Shown here: in pieces, positions 62,357 to 64,000 of the stretch | How positions within the stretch are numbered: the first letter of the stretch is position 1 | How the letters are laid out: every line of letters starts with the position of its first letter | NCBI GenBank assembly: GCA_020636135.1 | Contig: JACJYK010000001.1 | Location: forward strand, 2,156,501 to 2,220,500 | DNA: 64,000 bases | DNA from: Lewinellaceae bacterium | Lineage (GTDB): Bacteria; Bacteroidota; Bacteroidia; Chitinophagales; Saprospiraceae | Direction: 5' to 3' | Notes under the pieces: generated by a model | What the model was told of the DNA's origin: nothing | Databases searched by the model: none | What the model saw: the letters and a program-made list of their open reading frames with translations, nothing else | Program-made: the position numbers and the translations under genes

Positions 62357-64000
62357 ATGACCTACCTGTACCTGATGCCCGTCAAGTGGTTCATTTTCAC
62401 TTGCTTACTGTTGGTATCTTTGCCGACCCACGTAGGAACTGAAGTACATTCTGGAGATCAAAATGCACCGGAAATCACTAAGCCTACTGCGGAGCTACAA
62501 GAAAATAATCAATCTGGTGAACAATTACAATCCCTGGGTGACTGGCTTACCCCGGATGGTAAGCTTAACGTGCCGGAAGGGTTTTCCGGTAGTTTGGATC
62601 CGACCGGATTTAAGATGTCTTATGGGCTGGATGGAGCTCCGGTTTTTTTACCGGATGCGATGACGGATTGCCAAAGCGACACCTGTTGGAATGCACTAGG
62701 CGCTGGATTGACTAATTCAGTTTGGGCGATTGCGATATCAGGGAGTGATGTGTACGTGGGAGGCGAGTTCACGGATGCGGGGGGCGTAGCAGCTGCGGAT
62801 TATATTGCCTGGTGGGATGGGAGTAATTGGAATGAACTGGGTACGGGATTAAATAATACGGTCTTAGCGATCGGAATTTCTGGCAGTGATGTGTACGTGG
62901 GAGGGCACTTCACGGATGCGGGCGGTGTGGCTGCTGCAGATTATGTAGCAAGATGGGATGGGAGTAGTTGGCAGGCGCTGGGCGCTGGATTAAATAATAC
63001 TGTTTGGGCAATTGTAATTAATGGAAGTGATGTCTACGTGGGAGGTGAATTTGCAAATGCAGGAGGCGTAGCTGCAGCTGATCATATCGCTCGATGGAGT
63101 GGTAGTAATTGGTTTGCACTTGGTTCTGGATTGAACAATGTGGTTTTTTCAATTGCAATAAATGGGATTGATATCTATGTCGGGGGATCATTTACTAATG
63201 CAGGAGGGGTTGCAGCTGCAGATAATATTGCCCGTTGGGATGGGAGTTCCTGGAATGCACTGGGTACGGGATTAAATAATTTGGTCTTTGCGATAGCAAT
63301 TAGCGGAAGTGATGTCTACGTGGGTGGTAAATTTACAAATGCAGGAGGAGTAGCTGCTGCGGATAATGTCGCCCGCTGGGATGGCAGCAACTGGAATGCC
63401 CTGGGACCTGGATTGAATAATGAAGTCCGTGCCATTGTGATCTCAGGGAGTGATGTGTACGTGGGAGGGCATTTCACGGATGCGGGCGGTGTGGCTGCTG
63501 CAGATTATGTAGCAAGATGGGATGGCAGCAATTGGCAGGCGCTGGGCGCTGGATTAAATAATACAGTCTTAGCGATCGGAATTTCAGGGAGTGATGTGTA
63601 CGTGGGGGGGGACTTCACAGATGCAGGCGGTGTGGCTGAGGCAGATCGAGTCGCCCGTTGGTCTATTGGGTGTAATATGGATTATTGCAGTTGTTGGGAA
63701 ACATTGGATTTGGGATTAAATAATGTGGTCAGAACGATCGCGATCTCTGGTAGTGATGTGTACGTGGGGGGGGACTTCACGGATGCCGGCGGTGTGGCTG
63801 CTGCAGATTATGTCGCCCGCTGGGATGGCAGCAACTGGAATGCCCTGGGACCTGGATTGAATGGTGGAGTCCGTGCCATTGTGATCTCAGGGAGTGATAT
63901 ATATGTGGGTGGGTATTTTACAAATGCAGGAGGAGTAGCTGCAGCTGATCATATTGCTCGGTGGAACGGTAGTAATTGGTTTGCCCTTGGTTCTGGATTG
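62357..64000 (+). CDS. Secreted repeat protein with 47-residue tandem units (cut by the window edge)
   Basis: The frame from the ATG at 62357 is open for 548 codons to the window end. A hydrophobic signal (IFTCLLLVSLP) leads into a short linker. From about residue 107 nine units recur every 47 codons with the pattern W-x-x-L-G-x-G-L-N-N-x-V-x-A-I-x-I-S-G-S-D-V-Y-V-G-G-x-F-T-D-A-G-G-V-A-A-A-D. One unit is seven residues longer and contains NMDYCSCWE. The W, G and V/Y-V-G-G positions suggest a beta-propeller or delta-60-like blade array. A T9SS sorting domain may follow beyond the edge. Function unknown. Confidence 0.8.
   Translation, partial: MTYLYLMPVKWFIFTCLLLVSLPTHVGTEVHSGDQNAPEITKPTAELQENNQSGEQLQSLGDWLTPDGKLNVPEGFSGSLDPTGFKMSYGLDGAPVFLPDAMTDCQSDTCWNALGAGLTNSVWAIAISGSDVYVGGEFTDAGGVAAADYIAWWDGSNWNELGTGLNNTVLAIGISGSDVYVGGHFTDAGGVAAADYVARWDGSSWQALGAGLNNTVWAIVINGSDVYVGGEFANAGGVAAADHIARWSGSNWFALGSGLNNVVFSIAINGIDIYVGGSFTNAGGVAAADNIARWDGSSWNALGTGLNNLVFAIAISGSDVYVGGKFTNAGGVAAADNVARWDGSNWNALGPGLNNEVRAIVISGSDVYVGGHFTDAGGVAAADYVARWDGSNWQALGAGLNNTVLAIGISGSDVYVGGDFTDAGGVAEADRVARWSIGCNMDYCSCWETLDLGLNNVVRTIAISGSDVYVGGDFTDAGGVAAADYVARWDGSNWNALGPGLNGGVRAIVISGSDIYVGGYFTNAGGVAAADHIARWNGSNWFALGSGL
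62660..64000 (+). repeat. Tandem 141-bp repeats in the edge gene
   Basis: The block TGTACGTGGG or a close variant recurs at 62751, 62892, 63033, 63174, 63315, 63456, 63597, 63759 and 63900. All steps are 141 nt except one of 162. Several neighbouring units are nearly identical at DNA level, which favours unequal recombination. Confidence 0.92.

Noticed and set aside
62463..62663. 66-codon frame on the plus strand
   Set aside because: Lies in another frame inside the long repeat-protein gene that starts at 62357.
62660..64000. CRISPR-like periodicity
   Set aside because: Repeats are contiguous, in frame, coding and 141 nt long without unique spacers.

Overview
The window reads as chromosomal DNA of a Bacteroidota bacterium, probably a Saprospiria-like lineage (Lewinella/Haliscomenobacter relatives). 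The phylum call rests on type IX secretion C-terminal sorting domains on several large secreted proteins, a CarboxypepD_reg/TonB receptor, DUF3098 and DUF3078 proteins, and repeated TAnnTTTG (-7) promoter boxes 7-38 nt upstream of start codons. The class-level placement is inference only. No tRNA, rRNA, CRISPR array, integrase, transposase or phage gene was seen. Gene density is high and most genes are housekeeping.

Layout. 1-7024: the start of a probable futalosine hydrolase gene running off the left edge, a beta-barrel-like protein, GNAT acetyltransferase, membrane-anchored DNA/RNA nuclease, HerA-like ATPase, thioredoxin-like protein, ribD and sucC. 7089-20163: secreted M43 protease, mdh, tilS, DUF2142 membrane protein, mltG, panB, a lipoprotein, dnaK and an AraC regulator. 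20259-27224: SDR oxidoreductase, then an envelope module on the minus strand (ECF sigma factor, membrane HEAT-repeat putative anti-sigma, DUF4097 protein, helical-repeat secreted protein) and two tandem M20 amidohydrolases. 27367-38095: a minus-strand surface/transport block with a tandem PhoX-like (DUF839) T9SS cargo, a PiT-like permease, a TonB receptor and an internally duplicated T9SS cargo; a phosphate acquisition role is a hypothesis. 38321-42110: pyrG, a GT39-like membrane protein and a SpoU methyltransferase.

42154-48799 holds the complete ilvD-ilvB-ilvN-ilvC-ilvA operon on the minus strand. Its leader contains what looks like a full transcription attenuator: a 20-codon leader peptide with ten Ile/Val/Leu codons, a pause hairpin, an antiterminator pairing and an intrinsic terminator with a T-run. 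This is the best regulatory find in the window.

48826-64000: a barrel-like protein; rimO, a small membrane protein and a lipoprotein MsrB with overlapping ends; a reductive-dehalogenase-like corrinoid/Fe-S protein without a Tat signal; a Cys/Met-metabolism PLP enzyme and a cupin downstream of leuS; two secreted unknowns; the DUF3098-uppP-truB cluster; a DUF3078 protein; and, running off the right edge, a secreted protein made of 47-residue tandem repeats.

Start codons were re-chosen wherever an internal ATG fitted the family better. Several genes seem to use TTG or GTG. All functional calls come from reading motifs by eye; none was confirmed by a database search.
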